The notes: generated from the sequence alone by a model not told the origin. A stretch of 6,593 nt of DNA from Thermomicrobiales bacterium (GCA_004525275.1 SPCO01000084.1:1-6593), one strand, 5' to 3'. Shown: positions 1 to 6,490, counted from the first letter of the stretch. Numbers and translations: made by a program.

Positions 1-1260
1 CGGCCGCCGGCGGCCGCTATCAGCACGGTTTCCTCGGATGCGGGACGCCTCGCGCGTCGCGCCAGCGTCATCGCCCTGGTCATCTCGGTCACCGTTGCCG
101 GCGGTGTCGTCGCGGCCAGACCGGCCAGCTACGCACGTGTGACGATCCTCGACGTCGGCCAGGGCGATGCGATCCTTGTCGAAGGGTCACGCGGCGGTCG
201 TCTTCTCATCGATGGCGGCCCGGACCCGGATCGTCTACTCGTGGCGCTCGATCGACGGATCCCACCTTGGGACCGACGGATCGATGCGGTCATCCTGAGC
301 CATCCGCACGAGGATCACGTCGCCGGGCTGGCGCTCCTCCTCGAGCGGTACCGCGTCACGCGAGTCTTCGAGCCCGGGATGGTGGGCCCAGGGCCCGGCT
401 ACGCCGCGTGGCTGCGCGACCTCGCCAAACCAGGAGCCGCGGTTCGCCTGAGCCTGGCCGGCGGCGATCGCCTGACCGTCGACGAGATCGATCTGGATGT
501 TCTGTGGCCGATCCGCGGACGCGTTCCGACCACGCCAACTGACGGCGGGACGGGAATCAACAACGTCTCTGTCGTCCTGCTTGGCCATGTCGGGGCTCGA
601 CGGTTCCTGCTGATGGGCGACGTCGAGGAGGAGATCGATCCCTCGTTGCTCAAGGATGGGCTGCCCCACGTCGACCTGCTCAAGGTCGCCCATCACGGCA
701 GCAAGACGGCGACAACGCAGGCGTTCATCGACGCCACCAGACCGACGATCGCGGTGGCATCCGCGGGCGCCGGCAATCCCTACGGCCACCCTGCGAAATC
801 GACGATCGAGCGATTGACGGCGTCCGGCGCCCGCGTCCTGCGCACGGACGACGACGGGACCGTGGTGGTCGGGTTCGAGGCGGGCGGGATGACCACGCGA
901 CTTGAGGGTGGTCGAGGTCTAGCGGAGACCGGGGCGGTCGAGAGGGTCGCCGCGGTCGAGCGGGTCGCTTCGGTCCCACGAACCGCGGCGAACCTGGCGA
1001 ACCTTGCCACGATCCGTTCGACCGTCGTTGCCCAGGCTCCCACATTCCTGTGCGCGATCCCGGTCACGGGTCTCCTCCCCGAGGTCCGGCAACCGACGTC
1101 GGCAGTTTTCGATCAGGATGAGCCGGCGCATGACGGCAGGTGGCGCCCCGATGCGATCAGTGCACTTAGGGGTCACGGCCTCTGCCTTCCGCCCGGGCTC
1201 CCCGTCTGGCCGGTCACAGCGGTCCGCAGATCCCGGGGTCGAGTAGCATCGCGAAGGTGA
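1..1260 (+). CDS. comEC: ComEC/Rec2 competence protein, C-terminal part (5' end outside window)
   Basis: The reading frame is open from base 1, so the N-terminal part (OB region and most of the Competence membrane channel) lies outside the window. Visible residues about 21-39 form a last hydrophobic helix, followed at once by a metallo-beta-lactamase-fold domain. Its marks are DVGQGD (51-56), the metal-site motif HPHEDH (H101, H103, D105, H106), the GD of LMGDVE (206-207), HHGSKT (231-236) and YGHP with H263. In the family, ComEC forms the inner-membrane channel that takes up single-stranded DNA, and this domain is thought to act as a nuclease on the incoming DNA. The GTG at 139 is internal, not the start. 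The domain ends near residue 300 (base ~905), yet the frame runs 119 residues more without recognisable similarity and overlaps holA by 4 bases. Identity is firm; the tail is doubtful. Confidence 0.9.
   Translation, partial: RPPAAAISTVSSDAGRLARRASVIALVISVTVAGGVVAARPASYARVTILDVGQGDAILVEGSRGGRLLIDGGPDPDRLLVALDRRIPPWDRRIDAVILSHPHEDHVAGLALLLERYRVTRVFEPGMVGPGPGYAAWLRDLAKPGAAVRLSLAGGDRLTVDEIDLDVLWPIRGRVPTTPTDGGTGINNVSVVLLGHVGARRFLLMGDVEEEIDPSLLKDGLPHVDLLKVAHHGSKTATTQAFIDATRPTIAVASAGAGNPYGHPAKSTIERLTASGARVLRTDDDGTVVVGFEAGGMTTRLEGGRGLAETGAVERVAAVERVASVPRTAANLANLATIRSTVVAQAPTFLCAIPVTGLLPEVRQPTSAVFDQDEPAHDGRWRPDAISALRGHGLCLPPGLPVWPVTAVRRSRGRVASRR
934..969. repeat. Two tandem 18-base units, 16 of 18 identical
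   Basis: Unit 1 (934-951) is gcggtcgagagggtcgcc and unit 2 (952-969) is gcggtcgagcgggtcgct; they differ at two positions. A partial third copy (cggtc) follows. In the comEC frame they encode the repeated VERVA-type hexapeptide. The pattern fits local replication slippage in a weakly constrained stretch. Confidence 0.7.
987..1004. repeat. Perfect 9-base tandem duplication
   Basis: The unit ggcgaacct occurs twice in a row and encodes A-N-L twice in the comEC frame. It lies 18 bases after the 18-base tandem pair, so two independent small duplications sit in the same unexplained segment. Confidence 0.7.
1244..1249 (+). promoter_or_regulatory. Possible -10 box for a leaderless holA transcript
   Basis: TAGCAT fits the TANNNT -10 consensus and ends 7 bases before the GTG start of holA, the spacing expected if transcription starts at the start codon itself. 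No Shine-Dalgarno sequence is seen before this GTG, which agrees with leaderless initiation or with translational coupling to comEC. No good -35 box is visible. The same TAGCATCGC stands before the small zinc-finger gene on the other strand. Confidence 0.35.
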
Positions 1261-2315
1261 GCGTTATTCCACTCGCCTTCTTCTGGGGCGACGACGAGCT
1301 TTCCATGGCGCGGGCCGTCGACCGATTCGAGGGCTCCCTGACCGGACAGGCCGACGCCCCGATGGAGCGCTGGCAGCTGCGCGGCGATCGAAACAACGCT
1401 TCACGACAGGTCGGCGAGCTCAGTAGCCGCCTCGCGACACCGGTCATGTTTGGTGGCGGGACGCTGGCCATCGTGACCAATCCCGGTTCCCTCGTCGTCA
1501 AAGGCGACGATCGCGACGCGTTCCTTGCCGCGATGACCCTGGTCGCGCCGGGCAACGCCCTGGCCATCCTGGGCATGGGTGACAGCGCGGCCCGGGGACC
1601 TGCTCCGAAGCGGCTCGCCGACGCGATCGCGGCGGCTGGTGGTGCGGTCCAGCAATTCAAGGCCCCGAAAGGCGGCGCGCTCGCAGGCTGGATCGAGGCC
1701 GAGGCACGTGATCGCGGCCTGCAGCTCGACCCGGGCACGGCGAAAGTGCTCGCGGAGCGAGTCGGCGGCTTTGTCGCGGAAGGTGACACGGAGCGGACCC
1801 AGCACACTCGGATCGCGTCGATGGAACTCGACAAACTGGCGCTCTACCGAAATGCGCAGCCGATCGGCCCGGACGATGTCCAGGCGCTGGTGGCCGAGGC
1901 CGTCCCGGGATCCATCTGGGCCTTCACCGATGCCGTCGGGCTCCGTCGGACGGATGTCGCGCTGAGCTGGCTCGGCCGCCTCCTCGATGAAACGCCAGAG
2001 CCGGTCCTGCTTGCAGTCCTCCACCGGCGGATCCGGGAACTCATCGAGACCGCCGATCGACTCGCCGCCGGCGAGCGTCTTTCGGCGATCGGGAAGGCGA
2101 TGGGCGTCGCCAGCGAGTACCGGATGGAGCGGCTCCGCGAGCAAGCCGGCAAGTGGACCGTCGCAGAACTGGTGACGGCGCTGGACGAGCTCGTAGAACT
2201 CGATGAAATGGTCAAGGGTGTCCCCGGTCGTGAGCGCGACGAGGCGCAGCGGCGACTGGTGTTCAGTCTGTGGGTGCTGGACAACGTCGGCGGTCGCCGA
2301 CGTGAGAGCGCCTGA
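1257..2315 (+). CDS. holA: DNA polymerase III, delta subunit (clamp-loader wrench)
   Basis: A 352-residue protein, the usual length for HolA. The delta subunit of the clamp loader opens the beta sliding clamp so that it can be placed on DNA during replication. Residues 4-18 (PLAFFWGDDELSMAR) match the family opening, where a beta strand leads into a GDDE motif. The middle part contains the ELDKLALY motif (190-197) typical of the lid domain. The C-terminal helical collar domain (about 215-345) includes AVGLRRTDVAL and HRRIRELIETADRL. Start: the GTG overlaps the comEC stop (GTGA) and puts the family N-terminus at residue 4, so it is preferred although no ribosome binding site is seen. The comEC-holA order is common in bacteria. 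The C-terminus is Arg-rich and runs into a hairpin-forming sequence. Confidence 0.93.
   Translation: MSVIPLAFFWGDDELSMARAVDRFEGSLTGQADAPMERWQLRGDRNNASRQVGELSSRLATPVMFGGGTLAIVTNPGSLVVKGDDRDAFLAAMTLVAPGNALAILGMGDSAARGPAPKRLADAIAAAGGAVQQFKAPKGGALAGWIEAEARDRGLQLDPGTAKVLAERVGGFVAEGDTERTQHTRIASMELDKLALYRNAQPIGPDDVQALVAEAVPGSIWAFTDAVGLRRTDVALSWLGRLLDETPEPVLLAVLHRRIRELIETADRLAAGERLSAIGKAMGVASEYRMERLREQAGKWTVAELVTALDELVELDEMVKGVPGRERDEAQRRLVFSLWVLDNVGGRRRESA
2284..2303 (-). terminator. 9-bp perfect inverted repeat between convergent genes, possible transcript end
   Basis: ACGTCGGCG at 2284-2292 and its exact complement CGCCGACGT at 2295-2303 are separated by 2 bases, giving a GC-rich hairpin of 8 bp with a 4-base loop. 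For the minus-strand unit it lies 15 bases after the stop of the zinc-finger gene. For holA it lies 9 bases before the stop, inside the coding sequence. No T-tract follows on either strand, so it is not a classic intrinsic terminator. It could pause polymerase or protect 3' ends of both convergent transcripts. Confidence 0.35.
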
Positions 2316-2318
2316 CGG

Positions 2319-2573
2319 TCAGTCGGCGGACGACCAGGCCTGCTCCTGGACAACGAGGTCGCTCTCGATGGCGAAGACGCACCGGCCTTGGCCCAGGTCG
2401 AGCAATTCGATGAGTTCCGGATCGATATACAGCTGTGAGCAGTCTTCGCACAGACCGCCTGGGACACCGAAGCACAACCGCTCGGTGCGGTCTGGCAGAC
2501 GGAACGTCGTGTCGAACCGGGTCGTGATGAGCCGGTGGGTACAGACGGGACAGCGATCTCGAACGGCGGACAT
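2319..2573 (-). CDS. Small zinc-finger protein, YgiT-type Cys pattern
   Basis: An 84-residue protein with two CxxC pairs, CPVC (C8, C11) and CEDC (C42, C45), about 30 residues apart, and a strand-rich segment between them. This is the layout of YgiT/MqsA-N-like zinc-finger domains, here without the helix-turn-helix half of MqsA. The tail (ELIELLDLGQGRCVFAIESD) looks folded, and C34 and C65 are extra cysteines. No toxin gene of the MqsR or other kind is beside it, so an antitoxin role is unsupported. It follows rsfS by 61 bases on the same strand and is likely the last gene of that unit. The start is an ATG without a clear ribosome binding site but with a TAGCAT box 6 bases upstream, so it may also be made from its own leaderless transcript. 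Function unknown. Confidence 0.8.
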   Translation of the reverse strand: MSAVRDRCPVCTHRLITTRFDTTFRLPDRTERLCFGVPGGLCEDCSQLYIDPELIELLDLGQGRCVFAIESDLVVQEQAWSSAD

Positions 2574-2579
2574 AGAGCG

Positions 2580-2585
2580 ATGCTA
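2580..2585 (-). promoter_or_regulatory. Possible -10 box for a leaderless zinc-finger-gene transcript
   Basis: On the minus strand TAGCAT is followed by 6 bases and then the ATG start of the zinc-finger gene. This is the arrangement of TANNNT boxes that drive leaderless mRNAs in several high-GC phyla. No Shine-Dalgarno sequence precedes the ATG and no clear -35 is seen. TAGCATCGC also precedes holA at nearly the same distance. Confidence 0.35.
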
Positions 2586-2634
2586 GGAGCACGGCCGCCC
2601 CGCCTGACATGACCCGACGGTACCCCCGGACCCC

Positions 2635-3069
2635 CTACTGGACGCTCAGGATCGTGCGCGCCTCCGACCAGTGCTTCTCCAGCCCGTAGTACTCGCGTTC
2701 CGGCGGCGTGAAGACGTGGACGATCACGGAACCGAAGTCGACGAGGACCCAGTGCGAAGCGGCTGTGCCTTCGCGGCCGATCGAGCGGATGCGCTCGTCG
2801 CGCAGACCGCTGATGATGCCGCCCGCGATCGCCTCGAGCTGTCGCTCCGACCCACCGGAGCAGATGACGAAATAGTCGGCCATCGTGGTCAGCCCGGCGA
2901 GATCGAGGAGGACGATGTCCGCGGCTTTCTTGTCCTCGGCCAGTTCGACGATGCGACGAGCAAGATCCAGAGGTGGCCGCTCGGCAGCGGGCACCACCGC
3001 GGCACGGTGCGGCAGACCATCGGCATTCGGCGTGGTCGCAGTCTCGGTGGGCTCGACGGGGTCGGTCAC
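2635..3069 (-). CDS. rsfS: Ribosome silencing factor RsfS (DUF143/Iojap family)
   Basis: RsfS binds ribosomal protein uL14 on the 50S subunit and blocks joining with 30S, slowing translation during starvation. The Iojap-like domain spans about residues 34-141 of 144: LARRIVELAEDKKAADIVLLDL, then the signature ADYFVICSG (64-72) and the C-terminal block DFGSVIVHVF (111-120) with REYYGLEKHW. The first 30 residues are a Pro/Thr/Ala-rich extension, probably disordered. The GTG start at 3069 overlaps the nadD stop (GTGA) and has a strong AAGGAGGA ribosome binding site 10 bases upstream. The frame is open far upstream of it, but that region is nadD coding sequence. The nadD-rsfS pair is a widely conserved neighbourhood. 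Confidence 0.92.
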   Translation of the reverse strand: MTDPVEPTETATTPNADGLPHRAAVVPAAERPPLDLARRIVELAEDKKAADIVLLDLAGLTTMADYFVICSGGSERQLEAIAGGIISGLRDERIRSIGREGTAASHWVLVDFGSVIVHVFTPPEREYYGLEKHWSEARTILSVQ

Positions 3070-3728
3070 GATCGCGAGTTCCTCCTTGAGTTCCGGTACA
3101 GCGCATGGTCGTCGATATAGGCCGCGACTGCATCCGGGACGAGATAGCGAAGCGACCGTCCCGTCGCAGCACGACCACGCAACTCGCTCGCGGAGAGCCG
3201 CAGGCGCGGCGAATCGAGGAACATCGCACGCTCTGCCAGCTCGGGTAGATGAGTTGCCAGGAACTCCGGACCCGCATCCGGATAGCCATCGCGCGGCGCG
3301 ACCACGATCCGGGCCAGCTCCAGGATCTCCCGTGGATCCCGCCAGGTCATCAAGCCCAGGAATGCCTCCGCGGACACGACCAGGGTGAGATTCGCGACAT
3401 TCCCAGCAGCGGCTGCGCTCGCATGCATCGACCGCAGCGTGTCCACCGTATACGAGGGTCCCGCCCGATCGAGCTCGAGACGGCTCACGCTGAACCGATC
3501 GTTGTCGGCGATCGCGAGCTTGACCATCGCCAGGCGATCCGCACCCAAACTGATCGGCCGGCCCGGCTTGTGCGGCGGTTCCCCAGCCGGGACGAAGATA
3601 ACGGACTCCAGCCCGAGCACCTCGGCAGCCTCCTCGGCGACGGCCAGGTGGGCGATGTGGATGGGGTCGAACGTCCCACCAAAGACGCCGATCGAGCCAG
3701 GGACGACCGCCGTCCGGCCGGCGGTCAT
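3066..3728 (-). CDS. nadD: Nicotinate-mononucleotide adenylyltransferase NadD
   Basis: NadD joins ATP and nicotinate mononucleotide to give deamido-NAD, a cytoplasmic step of NAD synthesis. The 220 residues show the nucleotidyltransferase fold: GGTFDPIHIAH (17-27, with H24 and H27 of the HxxH site), PAGEPPHK (47-54), PSYTVDT (91-97) and LSASELRGR (178-186), the counterpart of the ISSTxIR motif. The usual G-x-D before the conserved W reads SAEAF...W (119-129), a mild deviation. Start: the ATG at 3728 overlaps the obgE stop (ATGA) with a weak GGGA six bases upstream. An in-frame ATG at 3755 would add nine residues and overlap obgE by 31 bases, so it is less likely. The C-terminus (RNSRRNSRS) is shaped by the rsfS ribosome binding site. 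It is translationally coupled to both neighbours. Confidence 0.93.
   Translation of the reverse strand: MTAGRTAVVPGSIGVFGGTFDPIHIAHLAVAEEAAEVLGLESVIFVPAGEPPHKPGRPISLGADRLAMVKLAIADNDRFSVSRLELDRAGPSYTVDTLRSMHASAAAAGNVANLTLVVSAEAFLGLMTWRDPREILELARIVVAPRDGYPDAGPEFLATHLPELAERAMFLDSPRLRLSASELRGRAATGRSLRYLVPDAVAAYIDDHALYRNSRRNSRS
3079..3087 (-). promoter_or_regulatory. Strong ribosome binding site of rsfS inside the end of nadD
   Basis: The minus strand reads AAGGAGGAA, an almost perfect anti-16S match, with about 10 bases to the GTG at 3069. It decides the rsfS start. The same bases encode SRRN near the C-terminus of NadD. It is one of the two strongest Shine-Dalgarno sequences I see in the window. 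Confidence 0.75.
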
Positions 3729-5023
3729 GTCCGATCCCAGGGCTGTGCCTCCCATTCAAGTTCCGTGCCGCCCAACCGAACGGTGTCGCCGGCCACGATC
3801 CCCGCGCGTCGCAATTCGGTCTCGATCCCGTACTTCGCCAGCGCACGCTGGAAACGCTCGGCAGACTCCTCGACGTCGAAGTTCGTCTGGGCCGCGATCC
3901 GCTCGATGCGCGCACCCCGCACCCGAAACGCGCCATCGCCATCGAGTTCGACGCTGAAGCCATCGCCCATCGCCTCGATCCGATGGACGACGACGCCCGA
4001 CGGTTCGGGTGGCGCCTCCATCTCGGCGGCATCGGGGAGCATCTCCCCGATGCGCTCGCGGAAACCCGGCAGACCTTCGCCCAGAGCTGCCGAGATCGCG
4101 ATGGTCTCCACGCCCTCGGCCGCCCTGGCCTGTCGAAACGCTGGCCATGCGTCCGCTGCGGCGGGCAGGTCCACCTTGTTGAACGCGACGAGTATCGGCT
4201 TCTCGAGCAGGAGGGGATCATGCGCCCGAAGCTCTTCGCGGATGACGTCGTAGTCCCACTCAGGGTCCCGCCCGGCACCATCGACCACATGGACAAGGAT
4301 CCGGGTTCGTTCGACGTGGCGGAGGAAGGCGTGACCCAGACCGGCTCCGCTGCTCGCACCTTCGATCAGGCCTGGCACGTCGGCGATCGTCGGGCGCCGC
4401 TCGTCATCGAGATCAAGGACGCCGAGGTTCGGTTCGAGGGTCGTGAACGGGTAAGCGGCGATCTTCGGCGTCGCCGCCGTCATCGCGTCGAGGATCGTGG
4501 ATTTGCCGGCATTGGGCAGCCCGACCAGACCGACGTCGGCGATCAGTCGCAGCTCGAGTCGGATCCACGACTCAGCACCAGGCTCACCCTTTTGGGCGTG
4601 CTTGGGGGCCTGGTGGGTGGACGTCTTGAAGTGGGTGTTCCCAAGGCCACCGCGGCCACCGCGAGCGACCATCGACGATTGGCCGACCGCGACGAGATCC
4701 GCCACCAATGCGCCGCTCTCATCGTCGTAGACCGCCGTCCCGGGCGGGACGTCAAGGATCAGGTCGTCGCCAGCCTTGCCGTGGCGTCGGGCCTTGGTTC
4801 CGCGACCGCCGGGCTTGGCCTTGAAATGGTGGCGGTGGTTGAAGTCGCGCAAGGTCGTCTGTCCTGCGTCGACCCGCAGGTAGACCGAACCGCCACGTCC
4901 GCCGTCGCCGCCATCGGGTCCGCCTCGTGGGACATGGGCTTCCTGCCGGAAGGTCGCGGCCCCATCGCCACCATCACCGGCGCGGACCCAGATCTTCACG
5001 CGGTCGAGGAACATCGATCCCAT
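3725..5023 (-). CDS. obgE: Obg-family GTPase ObgE/CgtA
   Basis: ObgE is an essential GTPase that binds the 50S subunit during assembly and links it to starvation signalling. The 432 residues show all three family domains. The glycine-rich Obg fold (about 4-160) has repeats such as GGPDGGDGGRGG and KPGGRGT. The G domain carries G1 GLPNAGKS (168-175), the YPFTT switch I segment (191-195), G3 DVPG (215-218), G4 NKVD (282-285) and G5 SA (311-312). The C-terminal OCT domain (about 345-428) has VHRIEAMGDGFSVE and YGIETELRRAGI. The start is open between ATG 5023 and ATG 5014 (residue 4, which matches the usual family N-terminus MF-D-VKI); neither has a good ribosome binding site. rplU-rpmA, its usual upstream neighbours, are not here; an M23 gene takes that place. 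Confidence 0.95.
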   Translation of the reverse strand: MGSMFLDRVKIWVRAGDGGDGAATFRQEAHVPRGGPDGGDGGRGGSVYLRVDAGQTTLRDFNHRHHFKAKPGGRGTKARRHGKAGDDLILDVPPGTAVYDDESGALVADLVAVGQSSMVARGGRGGLGNTHFKTSTHQAPKHAQKGEPGAESWIRLELRLIADVGLVGLPNAGKSTILDAMTAATPKIAAYPFTTLEPNLGVLDLDDERRPTIADVPGLIEGASSGAGLGHAFLRHVERTRILVHVVDGAGRDPEWDYDVIREELRAHDPLLLEKPILVAFNKVDLPAAADAWPAFRQARAAEGVETIAISAALGEGLPGFRERIGEMLPDAAEMEAPPEPSGVVVHRIEAMGDGFSVELDGDGAFRVRGARIERIAAQTNFDVEESAERFQRALAKYGIETELRRAGIVAGDTVRLGGTELEWEAQPWDRT

Positions 5024-5044
5024 TCTCGCATGGCCACAGATCGG

Positions 5045-5061
5045 GGCCCGCCGACCGGGCC
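5045..5061 (-). other. Short GC hairpin between the M23 gene and obgE
   Basis: GGCCCG and CGGGCC form a 6-bp stem with a 5-base loop, 7 bases after the M23 stop and 21 bases before the obgE ATG. There is no T-tract. It may be a weak pause or mRNA-end structure, or chance in GC-rich DNA. Confidence 0.2.
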
Positions 5062-5068
5062 GGGGCGG

Positions 5069-6484
5069 CTACAGGTAGGCGAGTGGGTTGACCCGCGTGC
5101 CGCCGTTCCAGATCGGTCCGCGCCAGACCTCGAAGTGGAGGTGTGGCCCCGTGGCCCAACCGGATTGTCCGACCCGACCGACCTGCTGGCCTCGCCCGAC
5201 GTGCTGGCCATGACCGACCGAGACGCCCGACATGTGGTTGTAGGTCGTGTATAGCCCTGAGCCGTGGGCGACCCATACCTGGTATCCGCCACCGTTGCTC
5301 TTCCAACCGGCAAAGATGACCGTCCCGCCGGCCGCCGACCGGACCGTCGACCCGTAGTCGGCCGCGATGTCCAGGCCGTAGTGGCCGCTGTGGAAGTACT
5401 GGCTGATGTAATTGCCGCCGCCACTGACCGGCCAGAGCATGTCGCCGCCCGAGTACGTCGATGGCGGGCGACTGCTGCCGCCGCCGCTCGACGGCCTTGA
5501 GGTCGCCCTCGGCTTGGGCTTCGGGGTCGGCTTGGGCGTGGGGATCGGTTCGCCCTTCGCGCCCGGCACGACGAGGACCTGACCGACGACGAGGTTCGGA
5601 TCGTCGAGACCGTTGGTCACGAGGATGTCCTCGCCGTTGACGTTGTACTCGTCGGCAAGGCTCTCCAGCGTGTCGTCCGCGGTGATCGTGACGATCAGCC
5701 CCGTGACCGGCGGGATGTCCAGCCTCTGCCCGATGTGGAGGTCATCCTTGTTCTTCAGGTCGTTCGCCCACCACAACGACATCATCGAAACGCCGAACTT
5801 GGAAGCGATACCGACGAGCGTATCGCCGGATTTGACCCGATAAGTCGCGACCAGATCGCTCCCGTCCGGAACGGAGGTGTCGACAGCGATCGGTTTGACG
5901 AGCGTCCCGTCGTCGATGAATGGACCCTCGACGTCGTTCGCCCCAGAACCCAGGCCGACGGACGCGAACTCTCCGCCAGTCGATCGAGTCGGATCCGGAG
6001 GGCCGAATTCCACCTTGCCGATGAGGGCGCCGCCAGTCGGTTCGATGAGGCCTGGGCCAGACAAGTTGATCCCGCCACGGGCTGCGAAATCGTCCCGCTC
6101 CGATGCGCCGCCACCGATCGCGATCCGCGGGGCTGTGCCGGCCCCATCGGTCCCGCCAGTGTTTGGTGAAGGGCTGCCGGCAGAGACGCTCACGACCGAT
6201 GCGCCCATCAGGACACCGACAACCGCGAGTACCAGGGCCCGATCATGTCCGAAACGCCCGACCAGCGATGATCGATGCGCAGCGGGCCGCCGTTCGACCG
6301 TCGTGCGTCCTCGACGAGTCGAATCGAGTCGCAAAGCGGTTGCCAAGGTCCGGATACCACGGCCGACCTGGTCGGGAGTCACGAATCCTCGAGATTCCAA
6401 ACTGGTGGCGGGTCCTGGGCTGGTATTTCGAGATCGACGCAGGCGTTCAAGTACGCGCTGGACGCCGACCGACGCATTCTGCAA
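5069..6484 (-). CDS. Membrane-anchored LysM / M23 family murein peptidase
   Basis: A 471-residue cell-wall hydrolase that would cut peptide cross-links of peptidoglycan outside the membrane. In order: a cytoplasmic N-terminus (1-82, Arg-rich), a hydrophobic helix (83-102, followed by SVSAGS, perhaps a signal-peptidase site), a Gly/Ser/Pro-rich region to ~205, LysM 1 (214-258, YRVKSGDTL), LysM 2 (264-308, weaker), a Pro/Lys linker (311-326), a Ser/Gly linker, and the M23 domain (350-471). Metal and catalytic residues are present: H368 and D372 in HYGLD, H417 in YNHMS, H448 and H450 in HLHFE, so it should be active. TTG at 6484 has AGGAG six bases upstream. GTG at 6382 is an alternative with less support from the ribosome binding site but better codon use after it. 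The frame is open to the window edge, so a longer form is possible. It is co-directional with obgE, 45 bases away. Confidence 0.9.
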   Translation of the reverse strand: MQNASVGVQRVLERLRRSRNTSPGPATSLESRGFVTPDQVGRGIRTLATALRLDSTRRGRTTVERRPAAHRSSLVGRFGHDRALVLAVVGVLMGASVVSVSAGSPSPNTGGTDGAGTAPRIAIGGGASERDDFAARGGINLSGPGLIEPTGGALIGKVEFGPPDPTRSTGGEFASVGLGSGANDVEGPFIDDGTLVKPIAVDTSVPDGSDLVATYRVKSGDTLVGIASKFGVSMMSLWWANDLKNKDDLHIGQRLDIPPVTGLIVTITADDTLESLADEYNVNGEDILVTNGLDDPNLVVGQVLVVPGAKGEPIPTPKPTPKPKPRATSRPSSGGGSSRPPSTYSGGDMLWPVSGGGNYISQYFHSGHYGLDIAADYGSTVRSAAGGTVIFAGWKSNGGGYQVWVAHGSGLYTTYNHMSGVSVGHGQHVGRGQQVGRVGQSGWATGPHLHFEVWRGPIWNGGTRVNPLAYL

Positions 6485-6490
6485 TACGGT

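Larger units (their letters stand above)
905..1256 (+). other. Unexplained 3' tail of the comEC frame, possibly non-coding
   Basis: About 350 bases lie between the end of the ComEC metallo-beta-lactamase fold and holA. The comEC frame stays open, but the predicted residues are low in structure (VERVAAVERVASV, ANLANL, then a Pro/Arg-rich end). Codons uncommon in the neighbours (aca, gta, agt, aga, agg, gca, ctt) become frequent after about base 1080. The other two plus-strand frames have stops right at the domain end: TGA at 903-905 and TAG at 920-922. I see no convincing gene on either strand, no tRNA and no clear terminator. It may be a true lineage-specific tail, or intergenic DNA read through after a frameshift. 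Confidence 0.5.

Noticed and set aside
139..141. GTG as the start of a stand-alone metallo-beta-lactamase-fold protein
   Set aside because: The frame is open upstream and begins with a membrane helix directly before the domain, as in full-length ComEC.
1093..1108. 10-base palindrome CCGACGTCGG followed by TTTT, as a terminator for comEC
   Set aside because: A palindrome without a loop folds to only about 3 bp; the stem is too weak and lies within the open frame.
919..1176. Minus-strand 85-codon frame opposite the ComEC tail
   Set aside because: It is Arg/Asp-rich with no recognisable domain, no ribosome binding site and no neighbour on that strand; it mirrors the tandem repeats.
2319..2573. 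Antitoxin of a toxin-antitoxin pair
   Set aside because: No toxin-like gene is adjacent: one neighbour is rsfS and the other is the convergent holA.
1844..3289. Minus-strand open frame of 481 codons across holA, the zinc-finger gene and rsfS
   Set aside because: It crosses several well-supported genes, is rich in Arg/Ser/Pro as expected of off-frame reading in GC-rich DNA, and has no domain.
3070..4359. Upstream extension of the rsfS frame, making a 574-residue protein
   Set aside because: The extension reads nadD and obgE off-frame and is low in structure; the GTG at 3069 has a strong ribosome binding site and a GTGA overlap.
3983..5254. Plus-strand open frame of 423 codons opposite obgE
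   Set aside because: It is antisense to a gene with every G-domain motif; its sequence shows no family features and mirrors the GC-rich codons of obgE.
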